From Paramecium octaurelia (lineage: Eukaryota > Ciliophora > Oligohymenophorea > Peniculida > Parameciidae), in contig CAJJDP010000122.1 of NCBI GenBank assembly GCA_905182995.1, forward strand, positions 118,589 to 182,588: a stretch of 64,000 nucleotides of DNA, in the 5' to 3' direction. This document shows positions 62,887 to 64,000 of this stretch, piece after piece. Each line of letters opens with the position of its first letter. The stretch's first letter is position 1. A model generated the notes under the pieces. That model did not search any database and was not told the DNA's origin. It saw only the letters and a program-made list of their open reading frames with translations. A program made the position numbers and the translations under genes.

Positions 62887-64000
62887 ATGAATCAATCATA
62901 GAAATTGGCATATTATCCAAATTTGCTTGTAATTCATTTTTATCTTAATAGACAGGGGTAATCGGAAAGGGTGATCTAATAAAATATAGAAAGCAAAAGG
63001 GGTTTGGAGGAGTACTTGGGTATTTTACAAGAAAGAGCTAACATAGAAGATCAATATGCCAAATCATTATACAAACTCTCCTAATAAATTGAGAAGTCAA
63101 GGTATTTAAATTTGTAAAGAATTCGTTAGCATAACCTACTTGAGAGAATAGTTGGTGAATTAATTAAGATAAAAAATAGAACGACTAGAAAATTTCGTAG
63201 ATTTGATTAGATCGGAAATAATTGAACAAGTGAAAGAAATCCTCCAGGATCAAAATCAAGTAGCCAAAAGGATTATTGATGAAATGAAAGGCCTGGAATG
63301 GGACTTACAAGATAAATAAGACGATGTGATGGGAGGAAAGTTGGACTATAAATTGCAAGCGAAGGATTTAGAGTAATCAGGAATTTCAGATATGATTTTT
63401 CAATATAGTCTTGACATTTCAGAAGACAAAGCATTGAAGCAAGTGTTAAAGTAATTATACATACATACTTACCCACAGAACTTAACAAATCTAATCAGAA
63501 TGCATCAAATTGGAAAGAGAATTCGAAATTATTGTGCTTTCCTATAATGAATTCATCGATGTTTATAAAACCAAAATGGAAAGCTACTTGTCTTAGATGG
63601 AATAATATGAATAGTAAAGGCTACTTGTACAAAAGGACACCCTGATGAAACTCTTTTTATTTGAGACTTCCATTTCAAAGTAATCCTTATAAGACTCTGA
63701 AAAATTGAATGATCAAATCAGAAAATCTAATCTTTAAGATTTTATTGAGAATTTTATTCTCAAATATCAAAAACCCTAAGAAGCCCCAAGACAACTTGAA
63801 TTCAAACCATATTCATCCTTCTTAACTAAGACAATAGAGAGCATGAGGAGCCAAGAGTATCAAAAACTCAAGGATATCATCAAGGCTCATAATGATACAT
63901 TTTACAATATTTATGAGGACTGTGTTAAGAAGAATGTATGCAGTTTTGTAATAATTTATAGAACTTATAAACTATAGAAGAGTAAGAATTAGCTCATCTG
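62887..64000 (+). CDS. F-BAR domain protein, 3' end beyond window
   Basis: Membrane-curvature protein of the FCH/F-BAR superfamily (CIP4, PSTPIP, syndapin relatives). The FCH signature is clear: SKRGLEEYLGILQERANIED followed by QYAKSLYKLSQQIEKS. Long amphipathic helices follow (REQLVNQLRQKIERLENFVD, VKEILQDQNQVAKRIIDEMK, QSECIKLEREFEIIVLSYNE). Introns at 62929-62955 (27 bp), 63102-63129 (28 bp), one of 28 bp near 63450-63480 and one of 26 bp near 63936-63961. No SH3 or other C-terminal domain is visible before the window ends in coding sequence. Likely acts in endocytosis or cortical membrane shaping. It lies 61 bp after the preceding stop. Confidence 0.82.

Overview
The window is ciliate macronuclear DNA, most likely from the genus Paramecium. 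TAA and TAG sit inside nearly every conserved gene at glutamine positions, TGA is the only stop, intergenic DNA is very AT-rich, and genes are cut by tiny GT..AG introns of about 19-29 bp. The supplied one-reading-frame ORFs are therefore mostly fragments; the gene models here were rebuilt by joining frames across these introns, and for most models the intron lengths make the total coding length a multiple of three.

Layout. 1-3406 (+): end of NPL4, a nucleostemin-type GTPase (GNL3/NUG1) and a small N-myristoylation-type protein with two PP1-docking motifs. 3459-16428 (-): one ~13 kb single-headed axonemal inner-arm dynein heavy chain. 16795-18886 (+): an acylation-type pseudokinase with a Gln-rich tail, followed by a 1.34 kb perfect direct repeat around a single N at 19060 (almost certainly an unmerged contig overlap), then NOP16 and a small unknown gene (-). 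22386-32292: a Dicer-like gene (+) with eroded RNase III active sites, head-to-head with a Myb gene, then a TFIIB-like protein and a second, paralogous Myb gene. 33299-40407: a coiled-coil protein, a small unknown gene, an EamA-type transporter and a casein-kinase-1 gene. 40887-51926: a 72-aa MGC protein, a PHO80-type cyclin, a sperm-tail PG-rich repeat protein, a small unknown protein, APC3/CDC27, an unknown protein and TMEM231. 51965-64000: a PAP2-like membrane protein lacking the catalytic residues, tRNA-Pro(AGG), a PHD-SET methyltransferase of the ATXR5/6-TXR1 type, a NUFIP1-like protein, an MST/Hippo-type kinase, an RP2(TBCC)-clathrin-light-chain fusion, a macro-domain protein, a Gln-rich protein and an F-BAR protein running off the end.

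Functional themes are cilium building and motility (dynein, STPGR protein, TMEM231, RP2), ribosome/snoRNP assembly (GNL3, NOP16, NUFIP1), small-RNA/chromatin functions (Dicer-like, TXR1-like) and signalling/cell cycle (CK1, MST, cyclin, APC3). Gene order looks like ordinary compact ciliate packing rather than operons. The most unusual objects are the Dicer-like protein whose two RNase III domains both appear dead, the RP2-clathrin light chain fusion, and the catalytically eroded PAP2 protein. All family calls rest on reading motifs by eye; no database search was possible.
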